Shown: positions 42,563 through 51,521 of the stretch, one piece after another | Layout of the letters: each line of letters opens with the position of its first letter | Numbering within the stretch: the stretch's first letter is position 1 | NCBI GenBank assembly: GCA_902167325.1 | Contig: LR632930.1 | Location: forward strand, 6,076,001 to 6,140,000 | Source of the DNA: Chitinophaga pinensis | Lineage (GTDB): Bacteria > Bacteroidota > Bacteroidia > Chitinophagales > Chitinophagaceae | DNA length: 64,000 nucleotides | Direction: 5' to 3' | Program-made: the position numbers and the translations under genes | The notes under the pieces: generated by a model | Database searches by the model: none | Told to the model about the DNA's origin: nothing | What the model saw: the letters and a program-made list of their open reading frames with translations, nothing else

Positions 42563-43684
42563 TTATAACAGTGATATTACATCGCGGGCAAGGCCGAAGG
42601 AGAGCGTCATACCGGCCCCTCCGAGTCCGTTTACGATGGTAACACCCGGCTCCGGATGCAGTACCAGATCGTGCCCGCCATTAGTCAGTTTGGGATATAT
42701 GCCGTGCCAGCGTTCCTGGATATCCAGTACCGGGGCATACAGGAATGTATTAATGTATTGGAGAATGAGTTCGGAGATGCGCTCTTTGTCGAAGGGGTCC
42801 ACTTCCCAGCCATACTCATGGGAATCTCCAAGGGAAAGCTCCCCTGCCCCGTTCTGGGTTACCATGAGGTGGATGCCGTATTTAACGTATTCCGGCAATG
42901 TTTCCTCCACCCGCTTTTTGACTGCTGCCAGTCCCGGGCAATGAGCAAAGGAGGCATAATGCAACATGGACATGCCGGTTACCAGTGCGGGACCCAGCTT
43001 CCAGCCATCAGGCTGGGGAACGGTGCGGAGCATCTGAAGCTTGCAGCGCGTAAGGGGGGCGGCAGCAAATACTTCGGGATACAGCGTTTCAAAATCATAT
43101 CCGCTGCAGACGTATACATGATCCACTTTCCATTTCTCGTCCTTCGTTTCTATGTGGGGCAGCTGAATGCCATTCACGGGTGTGCCGAAACGGAAAGTAA
43201 CGCCGTATTTACTTTCCAGCCAGGCTGCAAGGCGGGCACAGGCTTCCCGCGGGTTGAGCGACATTTCAAGTGGGCTCCAGAGAGCGGCTTTTAATCCTTC
43301 GGGGCGGAAAGCACTACTGCGGCCACGTGCTGCATCCGGCGTAAGCACCTCACAGGTGATGCCCGTACTGCCCGCAAACTCTTCCAATACCCCTACTTCA
43401 TCGGCATGATAAGCAAGGAGGAGCGAGCCATTCTCTTCGCATGGCAGTCCGGACTCCCTTGCTAACTGCTGCCAGGTGGCGCGGCCGTACATGGCCCGCT
43501 CGTAGATCTGCCCGGGTTTCTGCCCCAGCGTCCATACGAGGCCGAAGTTGCGGAAGGAAGCTCCCACTGCGCGTGGGTTACGCTCGAAAACTACCACCTT
43601 CTTCCCTTTCAGGGCGAGGTGATAAGCCGTGGCCAGGCCTACAATGCCTGCGCCTATAACTGCGATATCTGCTTGCTGGTGCAT
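42563..43684 (-). CDS. FAD-dependent oxidoreductase, DAO family (TIGR03364-like)
   Basis: 373 residues. The N-terminal dinucleotide site is IAVIGAGIVGLATAYHLALKG followed by VVVFERN. PRAVGASFRNFGLVW matches the D-amino acid oxidase-like subgroup often found with phosphonate catabolism (TIGR03364). VYVCSGYDFETLYPEVF and the C-terminal VTIVNGLGGAGMTLSFGLA complete the FAD fold. No phosphonate genes are nearby, so the amine substrate is unknown. The ATG at 43684 is only 4 bases from a perfect -7 box (43689-43696), predicting a leaderless mRNA. It has its own terminator, so it is a single-gene unit. Confidence 0.88.
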   Translation of the reverse strand: MHQQADIAVIGAGIVGLATAYHLALKGKKVVVFERNPRAVGASFRNFGLVWTLGQKPGQIYERAMYGRATWQQLARESGLPCEENGSLLLAYHADEVGVLEEFAGSTGITCEVLTPDAARGRSSAFRPEGLKAALWSPLEMSLNPREACARLAAWLESKYGVTFRFGTPVNGIQLPHIETKDEKWKVDHVYVCSGYDFETLYPEVFAAAPLTRCKLQMLRTVPQPDGWKLGPALVTGMSMLHYASFAHCPGLAAVKKRVEETLPEYVKYGIHLMVTQNGAGELSLGDSHEYGWEVDPFDKERISELILQYINTFLYAPVLDIQERWHGIYPKLTNGGHDLVLHPEPGVTIVNGLGGAGMTLSFGLARDVISLL

Positions 43685-43688
43685 GCAA

Positions 43689-43696
43689 CAAATATA
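43689..43696 (-). promoter_or_regulatory. -7 box abutting the FAD oxidoreductase start
   Basis: The minus strand reads TATATTTG, a perfect TAnnTTTG match with 4 bases between it and the ATG. No -33 TTG 19-21 bases upstream. Confidence 0.5.
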
Positions 43697-43745
43697 GCAG
43701 TATTTATAAATAAATGTTTAGTAATTCTTAACTCTTAACAGAGAA

Positions 43746-44318
43746 TTAAAACCCGAAGTTGCCCCCTACGGAGAATACGGGACGGTTACGGTAAGGGGAA
43801 TTATTATCCTGCAATACATCATACAGGAGCATGATCACGAAGGAAGAGTTGCCTCCGATGGGCTGGGCATAACCGCCACCAAGGAGCAGGCTGGGTGCGC
43901 CATAGCGTTCTTTAAAAGTACGGCGGGGATCATCGTATATCTGCCGTTTCAGACTGATGGAATTGTATTCGGGCTGAGCTTGTACAAAGAGGAAATCCAG
44001 CGGATAATACCTGCCCCAGATGCCACCACCGAGGATAGAGAAGTTATCCTTCCGCTCAAACCCATCAATGTCACGGTACTTCTCCCAGGTAAACTGGGCG
44101 TTGATATTGATACCGGCTGCGAATTTAGGGCTGAAGCGGTAGCCGATCATGGGGGAAATGTTCAGCAGAGAGTAGTTTCCGAATGCAAAACCGAAGTTAC
44201 CACCTGCCATCAGTTTAGAAGGATCGAACCCACGGGCGGTATCTACTCTGTATGGCGACTGTGAAAAAGCGGCCTGCATCGTGAGCAGGAAGGTTACTAC
44301 CAAACAAATCCGTTTCAT
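43746..44318 (-). CDS. Small outer-membrane beta-barrel protein
   Basis: 190 residues with a signal peptide (ICLVVTFLLTMQAAFS) and alternating amphipathic strands: MAGGNFGFAFGNYSLLNISP, MIGYRFSPKFAAGININAQF, GGGIWGRYYPLDFLFVQAQP, and a C-terminal strand ending GGNFGF, with the terminal phenylalanine typical of outer-membrane proteins. It fits an 8-strand barrel. It lies 71 bases behind the PorP/SprF gene of module B on the same strand and could belong to that transcript, with the hairpin-prone sequence at 44336-44367 between. Function unknown. Confidence 0.8.
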   Translation of the reverse strand: MKRICLVVTFLLTMQAAFSQSPYRVDTARGFDPSKLMAGGNFGFAFGNYSLLNISPMIGYRFSPKFAAGININAQFTWEKYRDIDGFERKDNFSILGGGIWGRYYPLDFLFVQAQPEYNSISLKRQIYDDPRRTFKERYGAPSLLLGGGYAQPIGGNSSFVIMLLYDVLQDNNSPYRNRPVFSVGGNFGF

Positions 44319-44389
44319 ATGCGCTATTTTATTACACGGCTAAATTATCGGATTTTTCCCGACAGCCGTTCACATTAACCTTGTTTTTA

Positions 44390-45403
44390 TCAGAAAGAAG
44401 GACAAAGGGTTGTCCGTTTGGAGAAGCTGCGGTTCGGATATAAGCCGATATATAACAGACTAAGCTCGTATGCCCCCTGCCGTTTGTTGGCGGCGGAAAG
44501 CGCACTGGTAGTAACGTCGTAGTTAAACATCAGCCTGAAATTAGCTACCTGGTACCCAACGAGTAAGGCCGCTGCATCCTTCAGCCGGTAATAGGCGCCG
44601 CCGAATAACTGCTGGTGGCCATCGCCCGAGAGGTTATAGGCTGCATAAGCCCCAACCATGGTTTCGCTGACATTGGCCTGGCGGGAGTAGTAAGCGCTGG
44701 GGTTGAGGATCACCTTATCACTCATCTTGAGGCTGGCATTCAGGAATCCGATATACCGCCGCTCGATCTTGTTATCACCGTCATAGAATGTTTCGCGCGG
44801 GGTATTCACATGGTGGGCGGAAAACCCGCCATTTATATACACCAGGTCATTGGGGAAAAACGCATAGTTCATCCCTACCTGCATATCGAGATAGCCTACA
44901 GAGGCCTGTGTGAAAGGCTCTCCCGAAAACATCTGCGAATCGAAGAACTGGCCGTTCCATTGCGACCCGAAGGTCAGCTTACTGAGATCTACCCGCTTAT
45001 CGGCATATCCCACATTAAAACCTGCAGAAAGGAGGCTGCTCTGGCCGAGGAGCTGATGGTAAGCAACCGAGCCATAAGCCTTTGTGCTGGTGAGGTTACC
45101 ATTACCTGCCACATCGCGGAGTATCATACCACCCACGCCCACCCATCCGTAGATAAGCCGGTCGCGCAGTATCTGGAAGTCGCCGAAGGCAGACATGGTT
45201 TTATATGGAACAGGAATGGTAGCCCATTGGTTCCTGTAATTGATACCGATCCGGTAGTTGCCGTCAGGGATAAATCCTGTATTGGCCGGGTTGGTGGACA
45301 ATGGAGAATTGAAGAACTGCGAAAAGTGCAGGTCTTGCGCAGCAGCGGGTAAAGCCGCCGCGAGGCAACAAACGAGGAAAATATGGTACACAGCTTTTCT
45401 CAT
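44390..45403 (-). CDS. PorP/SprF family T9SS outer-membrane protein
   Basis: 337 residues. Signal peptide (VCCLAAALPAAAQ), then DLHFSQFFNSPLSTNPANTGFI and YRIGINYRNQWATIPVPYKT, the two family signatures, a barrel, and the C-terminus TLCPSF. It starts 6 bases after the end of the SBBP/PKD gene, so the two are certainly cotranscribed. This is the common pairing of a large type B substrate with its own SprF-like partner. It is a divergent paralogue of the protein at 27766. Confidence 0.93.
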   Translation of the reverse strand: MRKAVYHIFLVCCLAAALPAAAQDLHFSQFFNSPLSTNPANTGFIPDGNYRIGINYRNQWATIPVPYKTMSAFGDFQILRDRLIYGWVGVGGMILRDVAGNGNLTSTKAYGSVAYHQLLGQSSLLSAGFNVGYADKRVDLSKLTFGSQWNGQFFDSQMFSGEPFTQASVGYLDMQVGMNYAFFPNDLVYINGGFSAHHVNTPRETFYDGDNKIERRYIGFLNASLKMSDKVILNPSAYYSRQANVSETMVGAYAAYNLSGDGHQQLFGGAYYRLKDAAALLVGYQVANFRLMFNYDVTTSALSAANKRQGAYELSLLYIGLYPNRSFSKRTTLCPSF

Positions 45404-45409
45404 AGCCCG

Positions 45410-48400
45410 CTATCTTAACAAAGTTACGTTTCCTGTTTTGGTGATCTTGTTTCCGTCAGTAAATTCTACATTCAATACAAAGGCATATGCATCCATTGGC
45501 TGCACGGTACCGTTAAAGCGGCCATCCCATCCAAGACGCTGGTCGTTAGACTGGAACATGAGCCTGCCCCAGCGGTTGAATACTTTCATGTCGTATTTAA
45601 CAATGCCGAACCCTTTAATCTCCCACTTCTCGTTGATACCGTCTCCATTCGGGGAGAAGGCAGTGGGTACGTCATACAATGGGTTTACAATGGCGGACAC
45701 CTCCTGGCAAACTGTATCCTGACAGCCGAACTCTGTATAGGCTGTAAGACAAACTTCATAAATGCCGGAGCGGAGGTACTGATGGACGGGATTGGGATCG
45801 TTGGAAGTGTTACCATCCCCGAAATCCCAATGATACCGTACTGCATTCTGCGATTCGTTCGTGAATGTGGTAGGCGTATTTTCTACCGGCTTGTTAGGCA
45901 GGAACGAATATGCTGCAGTGGGACCAGGCATTACGGTGATCCAGCCGGTTGTATCATCGCGCTGATTACAGGTATTGGGATCAAATGCCCGAAGGGTTAC
46001 CTGGTACCGGCCCGGCTGGGTGTAGGTGTGTGTCGGGTAGATGTCTGTATTTACAGGACTTCCATCACCGAAATCCCATTCAAAGGTTACGCCTCCTTTG
46101 GAGATGTTATCGAACTGGGCGGTAAACGGTGCGCAGGAACTGTCCTGTACATTGAACAATGCCACCACATTTGCAGCTACGCGTAATTGAATCACCTGCT
46201 CGTCCGGCGCATTGCAATAGTTGGTATCTATCAGCCTCAACCTTACATTATAAATACCTTCTGTTGCGAAGTTATGCTGAACGGGTCCAAGCCCGGCTCT
46301 GCGCAATGGCGTGTTATCGCCAAAGTCCCATACAAACGAGGTATCGGTAAAAGGTTTGCCGGGAGGCGCTATGGAAGTATTAACAAACTCATACGCCAGT
46401 GCCTGGCAGGGGTCGAGCCTGCGGTGCGTTAATGCCAACCTTGCCTCATCATTCCTTACCCGGATATTGATAAATGCAGTATCGTACACATTACAGCTGG
46501 CAGGGTCAAATTTCACTAACCTTACAAGGTAATCGCCAACGTTCTGGTAAGTATGCTGCATGGTAGGGCTGGTATTGGATATTTCCGGAGAACCATCCCC
46601 GAAGTTCCAGATCCATTGCTGCGCATTTATATTCGTGGTATCAATGAATGTGATATTGGCCGGGGCGCAATAGTTCCGCCTTCTTTCAAGCGTGGTAAAT
46701 CCGGCGCGCACCCCATCGAGGTTGAATGCGATCTTAAGCGCACCCAGGTTACAGTAGGTAGTCATACCCGTATAATAGGAACCCGGCGTTGTGGGGAAGC
46801 GGACACGAACAGGGTCCAGCTGGCAGGAGGCGCAAATGGCCTGATAAATAACCCCATTACGGTCAAAGCGGCTGGTACCACCGTCTACGTGTTCAGCCAG
46901 GCCGTTCCCTCCGTAATACGTTCCATATAATATACCCAGCGCGTCGCGCTTCATTACAAAGAAATAGAAATCGCTCCCGTCTGTCCGCGACATACGTGCA
47001 TCAGCAGTAATGGGCAGCCCCCTGGTGCCGGAGTTATTGAAGTTGGAATTCAGTCTCCCTCCCCAGCCGGATACATATACGTTCTGGCAACGGTCTACCA
47101 GGAAAGCCACAGGGGAAATACTGGGCGATGGATCGGCTTTACCGAATGTGGTGGAATAAATGATATCAGACAGATCGGGCCGCAGCTTTGTGATGAACTG
47201 CCGGGAATTGTCATTATAGAAAGTGGCGGTACCTGCAGGTTGACGGATGGGCCAGTTACCTTCCGTGGTACCCATTACATATACATCATTGTTGCGGTCG
47301 AGCTGGATGCCGTATACCTGGTCGGCCTTGCTGTTATCGGACCCGAGGAAGGTAGACTGCAGGATGCTGGAGCCGTCAGCAGCAATATGGGTAATGTACC
47401 CATCACATGCACCGCCACGGTAACCACCGTAAACACCTCCCCGGGTGGGGAAGTTGCCACTGGCGGTGCCACCGGCCACATATACGGAATTACCTCCATT
47501 CACTGCCAGTACATAAGCGGCATCTGCCTGGTCGCCACCGAGATAGGTAGCCCAGAGTACACGGTCTACATTAGATGCGATCTTTATCACTACCGCATCC
47601 TGCCGGCCTCCGGCATATCCTGGCTGAAATACGCCTGGTGTAGTGGGGAAGTCCTGCGACTGTGAGGAGCTGGCTATATATACGTTCCCGTTTCCGTCGA
47701 GTACTACTTCGCTGCGGGCATCGTCTCCATAATTACGGAGGAGGCCGTCGATAGCAGAAGCTTTCCCTGCCTGCATATTAGCACCATCTGTACCGGTACC
47801 GCCAATGCGGAGCGAGCCGATAATGGCAGACCCGTTCGCATTAAACTTGGTAACAACGATATCTTCACCTCCACAAGGCCCTACGGTAGTAGCCGGATAG
47901 CTGCCCCCGGAATTGGTTCTCCCGGAAACTACGAGGTTGCCTGCCCCGTCTACATACAGGGAATGGGGTTGCTCATCGCCACCGCCACCCAGGTAGGTAC
48001 TATAAAGGATACGGCTGCCGGCGGCGTTGAATTTAGTGATACCGATATCTATCCGGCCGCCGTTAAATGAATTATCATAAGCCCCCACTGAAGTAGGGTA
48101 ATCTATATTCCACACAATGCCGCCGCCATAGAAGTTACCGGCGTCATCATAAGTAGCGGTAAAGCCCCAGTTATCGGGCCGGGAGCCGGTGAGGGTGGCA
48201 AATACCACTACCGGATCAATCACTAACGGGTACTGCGCATCGTACCTGCCGGAAACGCGGAAGGAAACGGTGCTGCCTTTGAGCTGATAATCAACGTTTA
48301 CTTTTTTCCGCTGGTTATTAACGAACTGATATGCGTATGGCTGCAGCTCAACGATCTCGCCCACGCTGGTCTGGATATGGAGATTACCTTTCTTGAGGAA

Positions 48401-49096
48401 CACGGCTTTAGCGCCGGAATATTCCAGTTGAATATTGGAGGGGTTGGCACCCGGACGAACGATAAAGTCGTACTTCATCTGTCCGCTTTCGGAATATACC
48501 TGCAGATCGATGTTATTGTATAAGTTCTCGTACTGTACGTTCGTATAGGCAGCAACGCCTGATTTCCACCGTGAAGGATCGTTCCCGATAAAATAGTTGA
48601 TGTTTTCCTGCGTGGGTTTAGAGGGGAGCAGTACAGGGTTCTGATTGGCATTGAGGAAAGCGATCTCGTAGGCGTGGCCCCTGATCTTCCCGGGAACGTA
48701 TCCTCCATTGCCTCCGCCGCCGGGGGCAGCGTCTACTGCCTTGGGACTGGCAATGTCTTTCCCTTTGTACTTCCCGCCATCGGGGTTATAGATCGGACCG
48801 CCTTTTCCGGTATCGACTTTCATGCCATGCCGGGCAAGATCTTCCCGGTCAAGGTCTCCGGGATGCAGCAGCATCATTCGGATAGCGTTCTTTTTCAGGA
48901 AGATACCAACACCACCGAGGTTAGCCCGGTAGAGGAAGGTCCCATCCCACTGCCCTTTGTTTTCCACGAACTCAATTGCAGTGGTCATGCCACTGTGCGA
49001 ATGGCCATGATCCTGCGAAAGAACGGGTGAGGCGAGCATCACCAGTATTACGATCTGCAGCAGACTGAAAAATCCGATAGGGCGAGTAGATTTCAA
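45410..49096 (-). CDS. SBBP-repeat and PKD-repeat protein with T9SS type B sorting domain
   Basis: 1228 residues. After a signal peptide (LLQIVILVMLASPVLSQ) comes the N-terminal domain with VENKGQWDGTFLYRANLGGVGIFL (DUF7948-like), then a beta-propeller-like region of SBBP repeats at about 300-760 (e.g. DIGITKFNAAGSRILYSTYL, GGDEQPHSLYVDGAGNLVVSG), four PKD repeats at about 800-1130 (WIWNFGDGS, FVWDFGDNT, FEWDFGDGS, YHWDFGDGN) and the sorting domain (YDVPTAFSPNGDGINEKWEI ... GNVTLLR). Start is TTG at 49096; no ATG precedes the signal peptide core. Surface adhesin or matrix-binding role is inferred. It heads the module B operon. Confidence 0.92.
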   Translation of the reverse strand: MKSTRPIGFFSLLQIVILVMLASPVLSQDHGHSHSGMTTAIEFVENKGQWDGTFLYRANLGGVGIFLKKNAIRMMLLHPGDLDREDLARHGMKVDTGKGGPIYNPDGGKYKGKDIASPKAVDAAPGGGGNGGYVPGKIRGHAYEIAFLNANQNPVLLPSKPTQENINYFIGNDPSRWKSGVAAYTNVQYENLYNNIDLQVYSESGQMKYDFIVRPGANPSNIQLEYSGAKAVFLKKGNLHIQTSVGEIVELQPYAYQFVNNQRKKVNVDYQLKGSTVSFRVSGRYDAQYPLVIDPVVVFATLTGSRPDNWGFTATYDDAGNFYGGGIVWNIDYPTSVGAYDNSFNGGRIDIGITKFNAAGSRILYSTYLGGGGDEQPHSLYVDGAGNLVVSGRTNSGGSYPATTVGPCGGEDIVVTKFNANGSAIIGSLRIGGTGTDGANMQAGKASAIDGLLRNYGDDARSEVVLDGNGNVYIASSSQSQDFPTTPGVFQPGYAGGRQDAVVIKIASNVDRVLWATYLGGDQADAAYVLAVNGGNSVYVAGGTASGNFPTRGGVYGGYRGGACDGYITHIAADGSSILQSTFLGSDNSKADQVYGIQLDRNNDVYVMGTTEGNWPIRQPAGTATFYNDNSRQFITKLRPDLSDIIYSTTFGKADPSPSISPVAFLVDRCQNVYVSGWGGRLNSNFNNSGTRGLPITADARMSRTDGSDFYFFVMKRDALGILYGTYYGGNGLAEHVDGGTSRFDRNGVIYQAICASCQLDPVRVRFPTTPGSYYTGMTTYCNLGALKIAFNLDGVRAGFTTLERRRNYCAPANITFIDTTNINAQQWIWNFGDGSPEISNTSPTMQHTYQNVGDYLVRLVKFDPASCNVYDTAFINIRVRNDEARLALTHRRLDPCQALAYEFVNTSIAPPGKPFTDTSFVWDFGDNTPLRRAGLGPVQHNFATEGIYNVRLRLIDTNYCNAPDEQVIQLRVAANVVALFNVQDSSCAPFTAQFDNISKGGVTFEWDFGDGSPVNTDIYPTHTYTQPGRYQVTLRAFDPNTCNQRDDTTGWITVMPGPTAAYSFLPNKPVENTPTTFTNESQNAVRYHWDFGDGNTSNDPNPVHQYLRSGIYEVCLTAYTEFGCQDTVCQEVSAIVNPLYDVPTAFSPNGDGINEKWEIKGFGIVKYDMKVFNRWGRLMFQSNDQRLGWDGRFNGTVQPMDAYAFVLNVEFTDGNKITKTGNVTLLR

Positions 49097-49290
49097 GACG
49101 GTATAACTTTTTAAGATTGTCCCTGTAAAACTAGTACACTTTAATAACGGACGGGAGCAGTAAAATGTTACGGTCCGGGATTTGGTTGGCGACCGGCAGT
49201 GGACGGTTCACAATTAGGTATCAGGCGGGCTCAACATTCAGTAACAAACCATCCCTGCCGGTCATTCCATCATCAACAACGTAAAAGTGA

Positions 49291-51402
49291 TCAGGATATT
49301 TTGCTCCACGCGGATTTTGACCGTTGGGTGGCGAGAAAGTCGTGCAGCGGCTGATTTTCCGGGGCAGTAAGGTCGGGATCATCTGACAGGATTTTCTCTG
49401 CCACATCACGGGCGGCTATTAACATGGTACGGTCCTGCACGATATCGGCCAGTTTAAGATCGAGGAGCCCGCTTTGCCGGGTACCTTCGATATCACCGGG
49501 ACCTCTCAGTTCCATATCCTTCTCCGATATCACGAATCCATCATTGGTTTGCACCATTACCTTCACCCGCTCCTGTGAATCCTTCCCTATTTTGTTACCT
49601 GTCATCAGGATGCAGTAGCTCTGCTCTGCTCCCCGGCCTACGCGCCCACGCAGCTGGTGCAGCTGCGACAGCCCGAAGCGTTCCGTACTTTCAATGACCA
49701 TCACGGAGGCGTTGGGTACATTTACGCCTACTTCAATTACTGTGGTGGCCACCATGATCTGGGTATCGCCCGTAACAAAGCGGTGCATGTTGGCTTCTTT
49801 CAGCTCCTGCGCCATTTTGCCATGCACCATGCTGATATAATATTTCGGTTCGGGGAAAAAGGCCTTCACTTCTTCGTACCCCTTCGTCAGGTTTTCGAAA
49901 TCCAGCGAGGCGGATTCTTCGATTAAAGGATATACGATGTAGGCCTGCCGCCCTTTCCGAACTTCATCTTTAATAAAATCCATTACCTGCGGCCGCTGGT
50001 ATTCCGTACGGTGTACCGTAGTGATGGGCTTACGGCCGGGCGGCATCTCGTCTATGACGGATACATCGAGATCGCCATACACGGTCATAGCCAGTGTACG
50101 TGGAATGGGGGTAGCTGTCATGACAAGGATGTGCGGCGGGGTATCGCTTTTCTCCCATAGCCGTGCCCGTTGCGCCACGCCGAAGCGGTGCTGCTCATCC
50201 ACTATAGCCATTCCAATGCGCTTGAACTGTACTTCCTTTTCGAGGAGGGCATGTGTGCCGATGAGGATATTGATTTCTCCGGCAGCCGTAGCGGCAAGGA
50301 TCTCCTTGCGGGCTTTGCCTTTGATGTTACCGGTTAGCAGGGCAACGGTAACGGGCATATCTTTCAGCTGCGCTGAAATACCTTTAAAATGCTGCTGTGC
50401 AAGGATCTCCGTTGGGGCCATGAGGCATCCCTGAAAGCCGTTATCTATCGCAATCAGCAGCGAAAGCAGGGCCACCATGGTTTTCCCGCTTCCCACATCC
50501 CCTTGTACAAGGCGGTTCATCTGGCGGCCGGTGGTGGTATCTTTCCGGATTTCTTTCAGTACACGCTTCTGCGCACCGGTAAGCGGGAAAGGCAGATGCT
50601 CGTTATAGAAAGTATTGAAAACATCGCCTACCGCATTGAAAATGAAACCCTGACTGTTTTTATGCCGGCGTATTTTCAGGCGGCAGATGCGGATCTGGGC
50701 AATGAAGAGTTCTTCAAACTTCAGCCGGCGCTGTGCCTGCTTCGCTTCTTCTTCACTGGCGGGCAGATGTATTTTGAAATATGCCTGCCCGCGTGGCATA
50801 AGCCGGTAGGTCTGTAAAACGGACTGGGGTATATTCTCACGGATCTCTCCGAGAGAGAGCTGCTCCAGCAGGTTGCGGCTCAGTTTACCGATTGCTTTGG
50901 CGGTAAGACCACGGGCTTTCAGCTTTTCTGTGGTATAATATACGGGCTCCAGCGTTTGTTTACCATCGGCAATTTCTTCCGTAAGCAGGTCCATTTCCGG
51001 GTGAGAGATCTGCAGCTTTCCGTTGAATTGCGATACACGGCCGTATACGAGATATTGTACGTTTTCGCGGAGCGATTTTTCCATCCATTGCCAGCCCTGG
51101 AACCATACCAGTTCCATACGGCTGGTTTCATCCTGGAAGGTGGCTACGAGCCGTTTAGACCGTTTCTCCCCTACTACTTCCATCTGAACGATCTTCCCGC
51201 GGATCTGTACAAATTCTTCCATACCGCTCAGCTGGCGGATCTTGTCGATACGGGTGCGGTCTATATACCGGAAAGGGTAATATTCCAGCAGGTCGCGGAA
51301 GGTGTGGAGATTGATCTCTTTCCGCAACAGCTCTCCCCGCTGGGGGCCTACGCCCTTCAGGTATTCGATCGGATTGTTTAATATGGATGCTATGAAACTC
51401 AA
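49291..51402 (-). CDS. recG: ATP-dependent DNA helicase RecG
   Basis: Branch migration helicase that remodels stalled forks and Holliday junctions. 703 residues, near the family norm. The N-terminal wedge domain contains YLKGVGPQRGELLRKEI and the OB-fold region; the helicase core has QGDVGSGKTMVALL (Walker A), IVDEQHRFGVAQRARL (DEQH), MTATPIPRTLAMTVYGDLDVS, and motif VI QLHQLRGRVGRG. SYCILMTGN and DLELRGPGDIEGTRQSG-like blocks end the core. The start appears to be TTG at 51402 (MSFIASILNNPIEYLKGVGP); I see no better ATG. The 194-base gap to the SBBP/PKD gene (49097-49290) shows no gene. Confidence 0.95.
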   Translation of the reverse strand: MSFIASILNNPIEYLKGVGPQRGELLRKEINLHTFRDLLEYYPFRYIDRTRIDKIRQLSGMEEFVQIRGKIVQMEVVGEKRSKRLVATFQDETSRMELVWFQGWQWMEKSLRENVQYLVYGRVSQFNGKLQISHPEMDLLTEEIADGKQTLEPVYYTTEKLKARGLTAKAIGKLSRNLLEQLSLGEIRENIPQSVLQTYRLMPRGQAYFKIHLPASEEEAKQAQRRLKFEELFIAQIRICRLKIRRHKNSQGFIFNAVGDVFNTFYNEHLPFPLTGAQKRVLKEIRKDTTTGRQMNRLVQGDVGSGKTMVALLSLLIAIDNGFQGCLMAPTEILAQQHFKGISAQLKDMPVTVALLTGNIKGKARKEILAATAAGEINILIGTHALLEKEVQFKRIGMAIVDEQHRFGVAQRARLWEKSDTPPHILVMTATPIPRTLAMTVYGDLDVSVIDEMPPGRKPITTVHRTEYQRPQVMDFIKDEVRKGRQAYIVYPLIEESASLDFENLTKGYEEVKAFFPEPKYYISMVHGKMAQELKEANMHRFVTGDTQIMVATTVIEVGVNVPNASVMVIESTERFGLSQLHQLRGRVGRGAEQSYCILMTGNKIGKDSQERVKVMVQTNDGFVISEKDMELRGPGDIEGTRQSGLLDLKLADIVQDRTMLIAARDVAEKILSDDPDLTAPENQPLHDFLATQRSKSAWSKIS

Positions 51403-51469
51403 GCGTTAAAAAAGATGGTACGAAGTACGGCAATTTCGAAGGAAAAGGCAAACGCCGGGTATTATGAAA

Positions 51470-51496
51470 AAGCCCGGAAGCAGTGCTTCCGGGCTT
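51470..51496 (-). terminator. Terminator of citrate synthase gene
   Basis: AAGCCCGGAAGC (51470-51481) pairs perfectly with GCTTCCGGGCTT (51485-51496) around a 3-base loop; TTTTCAT follows on the minus strand. It is 25 bases past the stop at 51522. Confidence 0.85.
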
Positions 51497-51521
51497 GTAT
51501 CTTATGTTGAAACCTACCGGA

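Noticed and set aside
44336..44367. Hairpin-prone sequence (CGGCT ... AGCCG with inner TCGG/CCGA) between PorP/SprF and the small barrel gene as a terminator
   Set aside because: The stem is interrupted and no T-run follows on the minus strand, so I cannot support a terminator.
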